Positions 17,852-28,776 of a stretch of 64,000 nt of DNA are shown here, piece by piece. Under the pieces are notes generated by a model, which saw nothing but the letters and a program-made list of their open reading frames with translations, had not been told where the DNA came from and searched no databases. This stretch comes from Fontimonas thermophila (GTDB taxonomy: Bacteria; Pseudomonadota; Gammaproteobacteria; Nevskiales; Nevskiaceae): contig NZ_FOOC01000004.1 in NCBI RefSeq assembly GCF_900113085.1, positions 62,001-126,000 of the forward strand, read 5' to 3'. Both the position numbers and the translations under genes were made by a program. How positions within the stretch are numbered: the first letter of the stretch is position 1; every line of letters begins with the position of its first letter.

Positions 17852-18934
17852 ATGAAACCCTCTCTGATTGCCAAGCTGGAGCAGATGGCCGAGCACCGCG
17901 ACGAGATCGCGCGCGAGCTCGGTGATCCGGCCGTGATCGGCGATACCGACAGGTTCCGCCGTTTGTCGCAGGAGTACGCGCAACTCGGTCCGGTGGTCGA
18001 GACGTTCAATGCCTATCGCGATGCGCTCAAGACCTTGGCCGAGCTCGAACAGATGCAGCGCGATCCGGATGCGGAACTGCGTGCGCTCGCCGCGGCCGAG
18101 TATCCGCAGGTCAAGACCCGCATCGAAAGCCTCGAGCAGGCCTTGCGCGGCCATCTGGTGCCGCGCGATCCACTCGACAACAACAACGTGTTCCTCGAAA
18201 TCCGTGCCGGTACCGGTGGTGACGAAGCGGCGCTGTTCGCCGGTGATCTGTTCCGCATGTACTCGCGCTACGCCGAAGCCCGTGGCTGGCGGGTCGAGAT
18301 CCTGTCGGCGAGCGAGGGCGAGCACGGCGGCTACAAAGAAATCATCTCGCGGGTGATCGGCTTTGGGGTCTATTCGCAACTGAAGTTCGAATCGGGCGCA
18401 CACCGCGTGCAGCGCGTGCCGCAAACCGAGGCTCAGGGGCGCATCCACACCTCGGCCGCGACGGTCGCCGTGCTGCCGGAGGTCGAGGAATCCCAGATCA
18501 CGATCAACCCGGCGGATCTGAAAATCGATACGTTCCGCTCAGGTGGCGCCGGCGGTCAGCATGTCAACAAGACGGAATCGGCGATCCGCATCACCCACAT
18601 TCCGACTGGAATCGTCGTCGAATGCCAGGAGGAACGCTCGCAGCACAAGAATCGTGCCAAGGCGATGGCCCTGCTGCAGGCACGCCTGATCGATGCCGAG
18701 CGCAGCCGGCAAGCGGCGGACATGGCCGCGCAACGCAGGCAACTGATTGGCAGCGGGGACCGCTCCGAGCGGATCCGGACTTACAACTTTCCGCAGGGGC
18801 GGGTGACCGATCACCGCATCAATCTCACGCTCTACCAGCTCGATCGCATCATCGAGGGCGATCTCGATCCGGTGATCCAGCCGCTGCTCGCCGAGTACCA
18901 GGCGGCACAGCTCGCCGAGCTGGGCGAGATCTGA
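17852..18934 (+). CDS. prfA: Peptide chain release factor 1
   Basis: 360 residues, exactly the E. coli RF1 length. It recognises UAA and UAG and triggers peptidyl-tRNA hydrolysis. The GGQ motif is at 234-236, with Gln236 the residue methylated by PrmC, encoded next door. The stop-codon-reading tripeptide is PQT at 190-192 (PxT class, confirming RF1 and not RF2). Domain 1 spans about 1-105. prmC begins 11 bp after the stop. Confidence 0.98.
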   Translation: MKPSLIAKLEQMAEHRDEIARELGDPAVIGDTDRFRRLSQEYAQLGPVVETFNAYRDALKTLAELEQMQRDPDAELRALAAAEYPQVKTRIESLEQALRGHLVPRDPLDNNNVFLEIRAGTGGDEAALFAGDLFRMYSRYAEARGWRVEILSASEGEHGGYKEIISRVIGFGVYSQLKFESGAHRVQRVPQTEAQGRIHTSAATVAVLPEVEESQITINPADLKIDTFRSGGAGGQHVNKTESAIRITHIPTGIVVECQEERSQHKNRAKAMALLQARLIDAERSRQAADMAAQRRQLIGSGDRSERIRTYNFPQGRVTDHRINLTLYQLDRIIEGDLDPVIQPLLAEYQAAQLAELGEI

Positions 18935-18945
18935 CGAGAGCACAC

Positions 18946-19794
18946 ATGCGCATCGGCGAAGCCTTGATGGCAGCGCAAAAGCGGATCGCGGTCATCTCCG
19001 ACAGTCCGCGTCTCGACGCGGAACTGCTGCTCGGGCAGGTTACAGGTCTGGGGCGCGCGCAGCTGCTCGCGCGTCTGGATCAGCTGCTGCCGAGGCATGA
19101 AGCCGAGTGTTTCGATGCCCTCGTCCAGCGTCGCGCACGCGGCGAGCCGGTGGCGTATCTCACTGGCGACAAGGAATTCTGGACGTTGAATCTCAAGGTG
19201 ACGCCTGCAGTGCTGATTCCGCGCCCGGAAACCGAACTGCTGGTGGAGTGGGGGCTGCAGCTCATCGCCGGGTGCAAGGCACCGCGCATCGCCGATCTGG
19301 GCACCGGCAGCGGTGCCCTGGCCCTGGCCTTGGCTTCGGAGCGGCCCGATGCGCAGGTCGAGGCGACAGAATTTTCTGCAGCGGCGCTCGCGGTTGCACA
19401 GGAGAATGCGCAAAGACTGCTGCCCGGACGCGTGCGTTTCCACGCCGGGCACTGGCTGGCGCCATTGATGCGGCAAACCTACGATCTGATCGTGAGCAAT
19501 CCCCCCTACATCGCCCACGACGATCCGCATCTGCAAACCTTGACATACGAGCCGGCGATCGCGCTCACCGACGGCGCGGACGGTCTCAACGCGCTGCGCG
19601 AAATCATCGCGGGCGCGCCGGCTTACCTCGTCGCCGGCGGCTGGCTGCTCGTCGAGCATGGTTACGAGCAGGGTCCGGCCGTGCGCGCGCTGTTCGCGCA
19701 GGCGGGTTTCGACGGCGTCACCACGCGTTGCGATTATGGCGGGCGCGAACGCGCCACCGCGGGGCGCTTCCTGCGTCACGGGACCTCGGCATGA
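18946..19794 (+). CDS. prmC: Release factor glutamine methyltransferase PrmC
   Basis: 282 residues. It N5-methylates the Gln of the GGQ motif in release factors. An N-terminal helical domain (about 1-75) recognises the factor. The Rossmann methyltransferase carries IADLGTGSGALAL at about 116-128 and the catalytic NPPY at 185-188. It lies between prfA, its substrate gene, and moeB; the stop overlaps moeB by 4 bases (ATGA). Confidence 0.97.
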   Translation: MRIGEALMAAQKRIAVISDSPRLDAELLLGQVTGLGRAQLLARLDQLLPRHEAECFDALVQRRARGEPVAYLTGDKEFWTLNLKVTPAVLIPRPETELLVEWGLQLIAGCKAPRIADLGTGSGALALALASERPDAQVEATEFSAAALAVAQENAQRLLPGRVRFHAGHWLAPLMRQTYDLIVSNPPYIAHDDPHLQTLTYEPAIALTDGADGLNALREIIAGAPAYLVAGGWLLVEHGYEQGPAVRALFAQAGFDGVTTRCDYGGRERATAGRFLRHGTSA

Positions 19795-20519
19795 CGGAAT
19801 TCTCCCGCTACAGCCGGCAGGTGATCCTGCCCGAGGTGGGTGTCAACGGGCAGGCCTTGCTGCGTGATTCGACGGTGTTGCTCATCGGACTTGGCGGGCT
19901 GGGGACGGCCGCGGCCCAGTATCTGGCCGGTGCCGGCGTCGGTCGCTTGTGGCTCTCGGATCGAGACCGCGTCGATGTCAGCAATCTGCAGCGACAGACG
20001 CTATACCGCCAGGCCGATGTCGGGCACGCCAAGGTTGCCGCTGCCGCTGCCCAGCTGCGCGCGCTCAATGGCGAGATCGAGATCGGCTGCTTCGACGCCG
20101 AAACCTGGCCCGCTGCACTGCCTCAGGCCGATGTCGTGCTCGACTGTACCGATAACTTCCCGACGCGCTATGCGATCAACGCAGCCTGTGTGCGGGCCCG
20201 CAAACCGCTGATCAGCGGCGCGGCGATTCGCCTCGAAGGACAAATTGCCGTTTTCGATCTGCGCCGCGGCGGACCGTGCTACCACTGTCTTTATGCCGAT
20301 ACCGGTGCGGCGGCGGAAGCCTGCGAACAGGCCGGCATCCTCGGTCCGGTGGTCGGTACGATCGGATGCCTGCAAGCGCTTGCTGCACTCAAGCTGCTGC
20401 TCGGCATCGGTGATGATGCCGGGCGTTTGCATCACTGGGATGCACGTCGTATGCGCTGGTATTCCCATCGCATCGGTATCGACCCCGCGTGTGCCGTCTG
20501 CGGAGTGCGCCGTGGATGA
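19791..20519 (+). CDS. moeB: MoeB/ThiF-family adenylyltransferase
   Basis: 242 residues, E1-like. MoeB adenylates the C-terminal Gly-Gly of the MoaD sulfur carrier in molybdopterin synthesis; ThiF does the same for ThiS. The nucleotide loop is GLGGLG at 33-38, followed by DRVDVSNLQRQ with the Arg finger. A zinc site is formed by CYHC and the C-terminal CAVC. HesA/MoeB/ThiF members cannot be separated by sequence reading alone, but the place after prmC is typical of moeB. It overlaps the next gene by 8 bases. Confidence 0.88.
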   Translation: MTEFSRYSRQVILPEVGVNGQALLRDSTVLLIGLGGLGTAAAQYLAGAGVGRLWLSDRDRVDVSNLQRQTLYRQADVGHAKVAAAAAQLRALNGEIEIGCFDAETWPAALPQADVVLDCTDNFPTRYAINAACVRARKPLISGAAIRLEGQIAVFDLRRGGPCYHCLYADTGAAAEACEQAGILGPVVGTIGCLQALAALKLLLGIGDDAGRLHHWDARRMRWYSHRIGIDPACAVCGVRRG

Positions 20520-20850
20520 ATCCGTTCTCGTCATTCCACGGCGCCTGGCCGTGCGCATCCTGCACGCCGCGCAGGCAGCATCCCCGGCATCGATCCGGGG
20601 CGTGGTCGGTGCGCGCGGCGGTGAGCCGGATCGGGTGTACATCGAGCCTGCATCGCCGCCACCCGACGAGCCTTGCTGGGCGCGGGTGTGGTCGAATCCA
20701 CAGCGTGCGGCCGTGCCCGGCGTCGAGGAACTTGCCGATGGCGCGTTGTGCCTGGTGGTCTCGCTCAATACCAAAGGGGTGCTCGAACTGCGCGCCTGGC
20801 GGCTGGAAAACGCCATGGCGTGCGAGCAGCCGATCGCGATCAAAGACTGA
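20512..20850 (+). CDS. Small unknown protein downstream of moeB, possible degenerate JAB/MPN fold
   Basis: 112 residues from a GTG at 20512 inside the 3' end of moeB. The N-terminus (LVIPRRLAVRILHAAQAASP) reads like the first strand and helix of the M67/JAB (MPN) domain, often found beside MoeB/ThiF proteins, and the later segment LVVSLNTKGVLELRAW could be one of its strands. The metal ligands of JAMM proteases (Glu, HxH, Ser, Asp) are absent, so it would be catalytically dead if related. I do not recognise it with certainty. Codon use is like moeB and overlap supports translational coupling. Confidence 0.6.
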   Translation: MDESVLVIPRRLAVRILHAAQAASPASIRGVVGARGGEPDRVYIEPASPPPDEPCWARVWSNPQRAAVPGVEELADGALCLVVSLNTKGVLELRAWRLENAMACEQPIAIKD

Positions 20851-21234
20851 AAAAGCGCACCGCCCGTATGATCCTATCGGTGACAACCGGGGCGGATTGC
20901 CGCTCATCGTGTTTTGGGCTGCGCAGGTCAGGTCGATCGCCCGCTGGCCCATCGCCGGGCGCAAAGTTCAGCATGGTTGACGCAACGAGCTGCAAGGCAG
21001 ATCGATAGGCCCAGAGCGGTCGGTTGCGTGGGCACGCGCGGTCTTGATTCTCGGGCCGCGCGTTTTACGGCGCGCGATTGCGGTTGAGTGTGGCGGCATG
21101 TCTATCTTCATTGACTTTCGGGTAACATGCGCGCCGCCTTATGGTTTGCGCCTTCGCCGCGCGAGCCGCCCATACCGTTTCTTGTATCAGGGCCCATTCA
21201 GTCGGGGAGAGATGCGGCTCGGTGAGTGTGATTT
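20851..21234. other. 384-bp gap between the moeB operon and the EAL gene
   Basis: No convincing gene, RNA or terminator was found. Possible promoter pieces (TTGACT at 21111-21116) lack a -10 at proper spacing. The last bases hold a plausible ribosome site (GGTGAG at 21221-21226) for the downstream gene. Confidence 0.5.
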
Positions 21235-22797
21235 ATGGATGATGTGAATTCGCCGCAGGCACTGCGGGATCTTTTCGAACGCCTGCCGGCATCCGAGCTG
21301 CTGCGGCAACTGCCGCAGCTGCTTGCGCTGATCGACACCGAAGGCCGTGTTCTCGCCGCCAACCCGGCGCTTTTGCACCGCTGTGCGCTGTCGCAGGATG
21401 CGCTCGAGGAGATGACCCTGGCGCAGCTCAAGCAACGGCTTGCCGACGCGGGTGAGGCAGGCGAGCCGTCGGAGCAGGCCTATCCCTTGCGGCTCGACGC
21501 AGGCCACGTCCTGCTGTGGTCGCCCGGAGAGGGTCATGGCCGGTACGCCGCGCAGCGCGACGAACTCACCGGTCTGCTGACCCAACGCGCATTCGAGGAA
21601 CGGCTGCGGATGCGCCTGGCCCGGCAGCGGGACGGCGTGTTCATCCGCTTCGAGATCGATCAGTTCAAACTGATCCATGATGCGTACGGCCGGCAGGCGA
21701 GCGAGCGTCTGATCGCGCAGTTCGGACAGTTGATCGCCTCGCTGCTGCGCGAAGAAGACGAGCCGGCCCGCCTGAACGGCGACGGATTCGCGGTCAGCGT
21801 CGAGGACACCGACGCCGAGCGCGCCTGGCAGATCGCCGAGCGCGTGCGCCTGCAGGTCGCCGCCCAGGGCTTCGAATGGAATGGCCATGCGTACGACGTG
21901 ACCGTGAGCGCCGGCGTCGTTGCGTTTGCCGATGCTTTCTTTGATTTCACCGAACTGATGGCGGCATCGGATGCCGCCTGCGAGACGGCCAGGGCGCGCG
22001 GGCGCAACCGCATCGAGATTTATCGGCGGTCCGACGACGAGCTGAGCCGGCTGCGCGGCGCGCAATCCTGGGGCGCACGTGTACTGGACACGCTCGAAGC
22101 CAACCGGTTTGCCCTGTATCGCCAGCGGATCGAGCCGCTGGCGTCGGCGAACGGCCGTCCGCATTACGAAGCGCTGCTGCGGGTGCGCGGCGCCTCTGGC
22201 TGGTCCACGCCGGCGGAGTTCGTGGCCGCCGCCGAGCGTTATGGCTTGATGCCGCAGGTGGATCGCCGCGTGATCGCGCGTGTGCTGCGCGAGATGGCGG
22301 GTATCCCGCCGGCGCAGCGGCCGGTCATTGCCGTCAATCTGTCCGGGCACAGTCTCGGCGATCAGGGACTCGCCTCCTATATCGCCCGCCAGCTCGAATA
22401 CCACGAGGTCTCGCCCGATCTGATCTGTTTCGAGATCACCGAGACGGCGGCAATCGCCAATACCACCCGTGCCGTGGCGCTCGTCGATGCGCTCAAGGCG
22501 CTCGGATGTTCGGTGGCGCTCGATGATTTTGGGGCGGGGATGTCCTCGTTCAGCTATCTCAAGACCCTCGCCGTCGATGCGCTCAAGATCGACGGCAGTT
22601 TCGTGCGCAATGTCGCTCACGATGCCGTCGATGCGGCGACGGTGGAGAGCATGGTCAAGGTCGCCCGTCTGCGCGGCCTGAAAACCATCGCCGAATGTGT
22701 CGAGAACGCGGAGGCGCTCACGCGCCTGGGTGAGCTCGGCGTGCACTATGCACAGGGTTTCCATCTGCACCGTCCGGAGCCCTGGTCGCTGCCGTGA
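21235..22797 (+). CDS. PAS-GGDEF-EAL cyclic-di-GMP phosphodiesterase
   Basis: 520 residues. An N-terminal PAS-like sensor (about 18-95) precedes a GGDEF domain (about 108-265) whose signature is degenerate, reading NGDGF at 181-185, so cyclase activity is unlikely. The EAL domain (about 280-520) has the signature E312-A-L and keeps the other catalytic residues: NLSG, EITET, the Asp pair in LDDFGAG, LKIDGSF, AECVE and the Gln of YAQGFHL. It is therefore predicted to hydrolyse c-di-GMP to pGpG, perhaps with GTP modulation by the GGDEF part. No membrane segment. It stands alone ahead of proS. Confidence 0.92.
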   Translation: MDDVNSPQALRDLFERLPASELLRQLPQLLALIDTEGRVLAANPALLHRCALSQDALEEMTLAQLKQRLADAGEAGEPSEQAYPLRLDAGHVLLWSPGEGHGRYAAQRDELTGLLTQRAFEERLRMRLARQRDGVFIRFEIDQFKLIHDAYGRQASERLIAQFGQLIASLLREEDEPARLNGDGFAVSVEDTDAERAWQIAERVRLQVAAQGFEWNGHAYDVTVSAGVVAFADAFFDFTELMAASDAACETARARGRNRIEIYRRSDDELSRLRGAQSWGARVLDTLEANRFALYRQRIEPLASANGRPHYEALLRVRGASGWSTPAEFVAAAERYGLMPQVDRRVIARVLREMAGIPPAQRPVIAVNLSGHSLGDQGLASYIARQLEYHEVSPDLICFEITETAAIANTTRAVALVDALKALGCSVALDDFGAGMSSFSYLKTLAVDALKIDGSFVRNVAHDAVDAATVESMVKVARLRGLKTIAECVENAEALTRLGELGVHYAQGFHLHRPEPWSLP

Positions 22798-22866
22798 CGT
22801 GCGGGCTTGAGGCGTGACCGGGCGCGGCTGTCCTACAATCTGCGCCGACCACGATTGCCGACCGTC

Positions 22867-24570
22867 ATGCGCCTTTCCAGATTTCCGCTGCACACCACCA
22901 AGGAAACCCCGGCCGACGCCGAGGTCGTCTCGCACCAGTTGATGCTGCGCGCGGGTTATATCCGCAAGCTCGGCGCCGGGCTTTATACCTGGCTGCCGAT
23001 CGGGCTGCGCGTCCTACACAAGATCGAGGCGATCATCCGCGAGGAGATGAACCGTGCCGGTGCGGTCGAGGTGCTGATGCCATCCGTGCATCCCGCCGAG
23101 CTGTGGCAGGAGTCGGGCCGCTGGCAGCAGATGGGCGAGGAGATGCTGCGCTTCAAGGACCGTCACCAGAACGATTTCGCCTACGGTCCGACGCATGAGG
23201 AAGTGATCTGCCATCACTTCCGTCAGGATTTCCGTTCCTACCGGCAGCTGCCGGTGAACTTCTATCAGATCCAGACCAAGTTCCGTGACGAGCGCCGTCC
23301 GCGCTTCGGTGTGATGCGCGCGCGCGAGTTCATCATGAAGGATGCCTATTCCTTCCACATGGACCGCGAGGATCTCGCGCGGGAATACGAAAACATGCGC
23401 CAGACCTATGCGCGCATCTTCACGCGTCTGGGGGTGGATTTCCGCATCGTCCAGGCCGATTCCGGCAATATCGGGGGCTCCCAATCGGAGGAATTCCACA
23501 TCCTCGCCGGATCGGGCGAGGATTTGCTGGCCGTGTCCGACAGCGGATCCTATGCGGCCAATGTCGAGGCCGCCGCCTGTCTGCCGCCACAGACACCCCG
23601 TCCGGCGCCGACGCAGGCGCTGGAGAAAGTCGCAACGCCAGGACAGAGGACTTGCGAGCAGGTTGCCAAGTTTTTGAACGTGCCGCTGACCGGCAAGGTC
23701 AAGCTACTCGTCGTCAAGGGTGCCGATGGCGGACTCGTCGCCCTTGCGCTGCGCGGTGATCATCAACTCAATGAGATCAAGGCGGCCAAGCACCCGCTCG
23801 TCGCGAGTCCGCTGACCTTCGCCGCGCCCGAGGAGGTGCAGCGGGTGTTTGGCTGCGAGGTGGGTTATCTCGGACCGGTGAGATGCCCGATTCCCGTGAT
23901 CGCCGATCATGCCGCTGCTGCCATCGCGGATTTCGTCTGCGGCGCCAATGAAAACGATCACCATCTGCGCGGCGTCAACTGGGGGCGCGATTGTCGCGAG
24001 CCGCAGGTCGCCGATCTGCGCATGATCGTCGAGGGTGATCCGAGCCCGGATGGCGTCGGTCGTATCAAGTTCTATCGTGGCATCGAAGGCGGGCATATTT
24101 TCCAGCTCGGGCGCAAATACAGCGCCGCCATGCATTTGTCCGTGCTCGACGACAAGGGCCAGGCGGTGGTCCCCGAGATGGGCTGTTATGGCATTGGCGT
24201 CACGCGCCTGGCCGCAGCGGTGATCGAGCAATCCCACGATGCCGCCGGCATGATCTGGCCGGATGCCATCGCTCCATTCCGGGTCATCCTCTGTCCGATC
24301 GGGATGGACAAGTCCGAGACTGTGCGCGTGGCCGTGGAAACCCTCTACGCAGAGCTCGTTGCCGCGGGCGTCGATGTACTGCTCGATGACCGTGGCCAGC
24401 GGCCGGGTGTGATGTTCGCCGATGCCGATCTGATCGGCATTCCGCACCGCATCGTCATCGGCGACAAGGGACTTGCGCAGCAGCAGTACGAATACAAGCA
24501 TCGTCGCGCCGGAAAGCCCGAGATGATTCCGGCGACAACCGCGGCGGTGCTGGAGAAGCTCGGAACCTAA
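22867..24570 (+). CDS. proS: Prolyl-tRNA synthetase (bacterial type)
   Basis: 567 residues. It charges tRNA-Pro. Class II motifs are visible: motif 1 near residues 60-80, motif 2 [19 protein letters not shown], and motif 3 near [11 protein letters not shown]. Between motifs 2 and 3 is the INS editing domain (about 225-405) that clears Ala-tRNA(Pro), containing GANENDHH. The ATG at 22867 gives [19 protein letters not shown], the standard N-terminus. The lytic transglycosylase gene starts a few bases after the stop and is probably co-transcribed. Confidence 0.97.
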   Translation: MRLSRFPLHTTKETPADAEVVSHQLMLRAGYIRKLGAGLYTWLPIGLRVLHKIEAIIREEMNRAGAVEVLMPSVHPAELWQESGRWQQMGEEMLRFKDRHQNDFAYGPTHEEVICHHFRQDFRSYRQLPVNFYQIQTKFRDERRPRFGVMRAREFIMKDAYSFHMDREDLAREYENMRQTYARIFTRLGVDFRIVQADSGNIGGSQSEEFHILAGSGEDLLAVSDSGSYAANVEAAACLPPQTPRPAPTQALEKVATPGQRTCEQVAKFLNVPLTGKVKLLVVKGADGGLVALALRGDHQLNEIKAAKHPLVASPLTFAAPEEVQRVFGCEVGYLGPVRCPIPVIADHAAAAIADFVCGANENDHHLRGVNWGRDCREPQVADLRMIVEGDPSPDGVGRIKFYRGIEGGHIFQLGRKYSAAMHLSVLDDKGQAVVPEMGCYGIGVTRLAAAVIEQSHDAAGMIWPDAIAPFRVILCPIGMDKSETVRVAVETLYAELVAAGVDVLLDDRGQRPGVMFADADLIGIPHRIVIGDKGLAQQQYEYKHRRAGKPEMIPATTAAVLEKLGT

Positions 24571-24575
24571 AGGCC

Positions 24576-25181
24576 GTGATCGGGATGTGCACGCGCGCCA
24601 CGGTGTCGGTGACAGCCATCGCCGTCTGCGCGTGGGTGGGGTGTGTGCTGTGGACATGCGCCGTGCACGCGGCGCCGACGCAGCCGCCGGAGCCGGAGCT
24701 GCGCGAGCTGCTCGCGCGGACGGTCGGCGCCGCCGACAGTTTCGAGCACCGCTACGACGCCGAGGTCTGGCTCGTCGATATGTCCGCGCGCCTGCGCCCG
24801 TTTCTGCCCGATGACGCAGAACGTCTCGAACTTTTGCGCCTCGTCCACAGCGAGGCCCGGCGCGCGAAACTCTCGCCGGAGCTGGTGCTCGCCGTCATCG
24901 AAGTCGAAAGCCGCTTTGACCGCTATGCCGTGTCGGTGGCCGGCGCACAGGGGCTCATGCAGATCATGCCGTTCTGGCTCGAGGAAATCGGCCGTCCGGA
25001 TGACAACCTGTTCCACGTGCGCACGAACCTGCGCATGGGATGCACGATTCTGAAGTTTTATCTCGACAAGGAGCGCGGCAATCTGATCAACGCGCTGGCG
25101 CGCTACAACGGCAGCTACGGCCGCATCGAATACCCGGCGAAAGTGATCGAGGCGCTGAACCGGCGCTGGTATCGCGGCTGA
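24576..25181 (+). CDS. SLT-family lytic transglycosylase
   Basis: 201 residues from the GTG at 24576 (192 from GTG/ATG alternative at 24585). A signal peptide (about 1-33, ending AVHAAP) directs export. The SLT/GH23 domain (about 95-200) has the catalytic Glu111 in EVESRFDRYAVS and the following AQGLMQIMP and ALARYNGS motifs. It cleaves the MurNAc-GlcNAc bond of peptidoglycan non-hydrolytically to 1,6-anhydro muropeptides. Single-domain SLT enzymes next to proS are seen in other gammaproteobacteria. It converges on the LysM lipoprotein gene. Confidence 0.92.
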   Translation: MIGMCTRATVSVTAIAVCAWVGCVLWTCAVHAAPTQPPEPELRELLARTVGAADSFEHRYDAEVWLVDMSARLRPFLPDDAERLELLRLVHSEARRAKLSPELVLAVIEVESRFDRYAVSVAGAQGLMQIMPFWLEEIGRPDDNLFHVRTNLRMGCTILKFYLDKERGNLINALARYNGSYGRIEYPAKVIEALNRRWYRG

Positions 25182-25241
25182 GCCGGCATGTGACGGAGGC
25201 GGGTAGCTACAGACGAAGGAATCTGGACTGCGCGCGGTGGC

Positions 25242-26027
25242 TCAAGGCGTGGTTTCGCGGACCTCGCCGATATGGACGGTCGTTCGGCGGTAGCTGCGCG
25301 CGGTTTCGATCGCGCGCACGACCTGCTCGATCGTCGGATGGAGGCGGATGCGCAGCTGCTGGCCGGCACGCAGCCGATTCGGATCGCGGATCACGTCGAG
25401 ATTCGCTTCCCAGACCAGTGGCCACAGATATGGGTTGCCGTAAATTTCCGGGCGGCCGGAAATGACCCAGAGGCTGTCGCCGGCGGCAACGACGTAGCGC
25501 TTGTTGGCTTGGGCCAGCTCGCGGTTGAGGGCGTTGAGCAATTCCCAGGCCGAACGGCCCTGCCGGCGCGCGAGGGCGAGCTCGGCCACGCGCATCCGTT
25601 CGAGTTGCTCGTCGCTCAAGCCGGTGTAGGTCTGGAGTTTTTGCAGTTCGACGTCGGCACGCAGCAGGTAGGCGGTGTCGAGTGCTTCGTCGGCGCGCTG
25701 CAAGGCTTGTGTGGCGAGATCACGCATGCGGCCGTCGTCGCCGGTGCGTGCGGCGCGCTCGGCCGCGGTCAACAAGCGTTCGGTTTCGCCGCGCTCGGGC
25801 CAATCGGGCCATGCGGCGGCGGCTTCGGCATGGCGGGCGCGGGCCGCCGCGAGCAAACCGTCAGCGAGCGTCTGCGCGGATTGGGCCGGCGGCGTCGCGC
25901 TGGCCTGTTCCGGCGCAACCGCAGGCGCGATGCGCTGGGACGGTGGCGGGATACGGTGCAGGCCGCAGGCGGTCAGGGCAATGGCAAGGATGGCCGGTGC
26001 CGCCCATCGATATCGATTCGGGATCAT
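25242..26027 (-). CDS. LysM-domain lipoprotein
   Basis: 261 residues. The lipoprotein signal ends in the lipobox LTAC (Cys21). The mature protein has an Ala-rich helical region (about 50-175, probably coiled or TPR-like) and a C-terminal LysM peptidoglycan-binding module (about 178-235, with YVVAAGDSLWVIS and NPNRLRAGQQLRI-like spacing). It likely sits in the envelope bound to murein. It faces the SLT gene tail to tail and is divergent from wrbA (54 bp). Function unknown. Confidence 0.85.
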   Translation of the reverse strand: MIPNRYRWAAPAILAIALTACGLHRIPPPSQRIAPAVAPEQASATPPAQSAQTLADGLLAAARARHAEAAAAWPDWPERGETERLLTAAERAARTGDDGRMRDLATQALQRADEALDTAYLLRADVELQKLQTYTGLSDEQLERMRVAELALARRQGRSAWELLNALNRELAQANKRYVVAAGDSLWVISGRPEIYGNPYLWPLVWEANLDVIRDPNRLRAGQQLRIRLHPTIEQVVRAIETARSYRRTTVHIGEVRETTP

Positions 26028-26060
26028 CGATCAAACCCTACAATACGGCGTTGCTCTTGA

Positions 26061-27063
<1,003 letters not shown>

Positions 27064-27669
27064 GCGTGCCGCGGTCGAGGATGTCGAGCGCAGCGAGCAG
27101 GCTGCCGGTGTCGCGTGGCCATGTGCGCAACAGCCAGCGGGTGACCTCATCGGGCAAATCCAGGCCGCGTTGGCGTGCGCGCAGGCGCAGCAGTTCGGCG
27201 CGCTGGGCGTCGTCGAGCGGACGCAGGCCGATCACCGCACACTGGGCGAGCCGTGTGCGCAGGTCGGGGACGGCCAGATCCAAGCGGTCTGGTGTGGCGC
27301 AAGCGGCAAGCGCGAAGCGGCGTCCCTCGCTGCGCAGGCGGTCGAGCAGGCGGAGCAGTGCCCAGCACCAGGTCCGCTCCATGCCGACGCAGTCGGCATC
27401 ATCGATGAAGACGGCATGCGGGCTTGCATATCCATCCAGTGCCGCGGGTCCGATGTCGCGGAGCGCGGCGAGCGGCAGGTAGGCCCCGCCGTGCAGGCGG
27501 CAGGCTGCTTGCAGTAGATGCGTGCGACCGCTCCCGGCGCTGCCATAGATCAGGATCGGTTCGCGCAGCTCGCGCAGGGCGGCAACGGCCTCCGTGTTCG
27601 GCCCGATGAAGTAGCTGTCGAAACTCGCCGTGTCGCGCAGCTGCACGGCGAGCGGCAATTGCGCGCCTC

Positions 27670-28776
27670 TCATGGCAGGGTGTCGTGGTCGGTTGCGGTA
27701 TCGGGCGGTGCCGCTGGTGCGCCGCCGCCGTAGAGCGGGCTGCGCAGCCATTGCTGCTTGGCATGACGCAGCAGCACCGCGATCACTGCCGATCCTGGGA
27801 GCGCCAGCAGGACACCGACGAAGCCGAACAAATGGCCACCCGCCATCAGTGCGAAGATGACGGCAACGGGATGCAGGCCGATACGGTCACCGACCAGCGT
27901 CGGTGTCAGCCACCAGCTCTCGATGATTTGGCCGGCGCCAAAGACCAGCGCGACCCACACGAGTGGCAGCAGCGCCTGCTCCTGGACGAGCATCGCCAGT
28001 GCCGCCGCGATGAAGCCGACGGCAAAGCCGAGGTAGGGTACGAAGCTGAGCATGCCGGCGATGAATCCGATCACGAGCGCGAGCTTGAGGCCGGCCAGCG
28101 CCAGGCCGATGCTGTAGAGCACTGCAAGCGCCATCATCACGCTGAACTGGCCACGCACGAACGAGCCCATGACTGCATCGGTTTCGGCTGCGAGCCGGCT
28201 GATCAGAGGCAGATGACGCGGCGGAATCATGCTGCGGATCCAATCGACCAGATGATCCCAGTCGCGCAGCAGATAGAAGGTGACGATCGGCACCAGCAGC
28301 AGGTTGGCGGCCGCCGTGATCAGCAGCGCGCCAGATTGCGAGATCTGGGCCCACACCAGGCGGGCGAGATCGCCGGCGCTGCTCCAGTGCTCGGCGACGA
28401 TGGCTTTGAGGCCTTGCACGTCCAGTTGTACGCCGGGCGGCAGACTCACGCCGAGGTAAGGCAGGGCTACGTTCTGGATCCAAGCGAGCCAGTCGGGAAT
28501 GTTTTTGAGTAGGGCGAGCGACTGCTGGTAGAGCATCGGGGCGACGAGCACCAGCGCGATCAGCCCGAGCAGGGTCAGGATCAGGAAAACGACGACGACG
28601 CCAAGGGTGCGCGACAAGCCCCAGCGCTGCAGGCGATCGACGATGGGATCACCCAGGTAAGCGAGTCCGGCGCCGAGGACGAACGGGGTCAGGATCGGTG
28701 CCAGCAGCCAGAAAAACAGCACCAGGCCGATGCCGGCCGCATACCAGTACCAGTGCTGACGCAAAGTGTTGCTCAC
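27670..28776 (-). CDS. AI-2E/PerM family permease
   Basis: 368 residues with about seven to eight membrane segments and the family core (LRDWDHLVDWIRSMIPP and the C-terminal GGHLFGFVGVLLALP). The AI-2 exporter-like (PerM/YhhT/YdjX-type) superfamily moves small solutes or Na+/H+; the substrate here is unknown. It overlaps hda by 4 bases and DUF2066 upstream by 4 bases. The hda-perM-DUF2066 / purM-purN block is conserved in gammaproteobacteria. Confidence 0.9.
   Translation of the reverse strand: MSNTLRQHWYWYAAGIGLVLFFWLLAPILTPFVLGAGLAYLGDPIVDRLQRWGLSRTLGVVVVFLILTLLGLIALVLVAPMLYQQSLALLKNIPDWLAWIQNVALPYLGVSLPPGVQLDVQGLKAIVAEHWSSAGDLARLVWAQISQSGALLITAAANLLLVPIVTFYLLRDWDHLVDWIRSMIPPRHLPLISRLAAETDAVMGSFVRGQFSVMMALAVLYSIGLALAGLKLALVIGFIAGMLSFVPYLGFAVGFIAAALAMLVQEQALLPLVWVALVFGAGQIIESWWLTPTLVGDRIGLHPVAVIFALMAGGHLFGFVGVLLALPGSAVIAVLLRHAKQQWLRSPLYGGGAPAAPPDTATDHDTLP

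Noticed and set aside
21187-22935. Antisense open frame of 582 codons over the EAL gene
   Set aside because: Shadow frame: the sense strand has intact PAS, GGDEF and EAL signatures.
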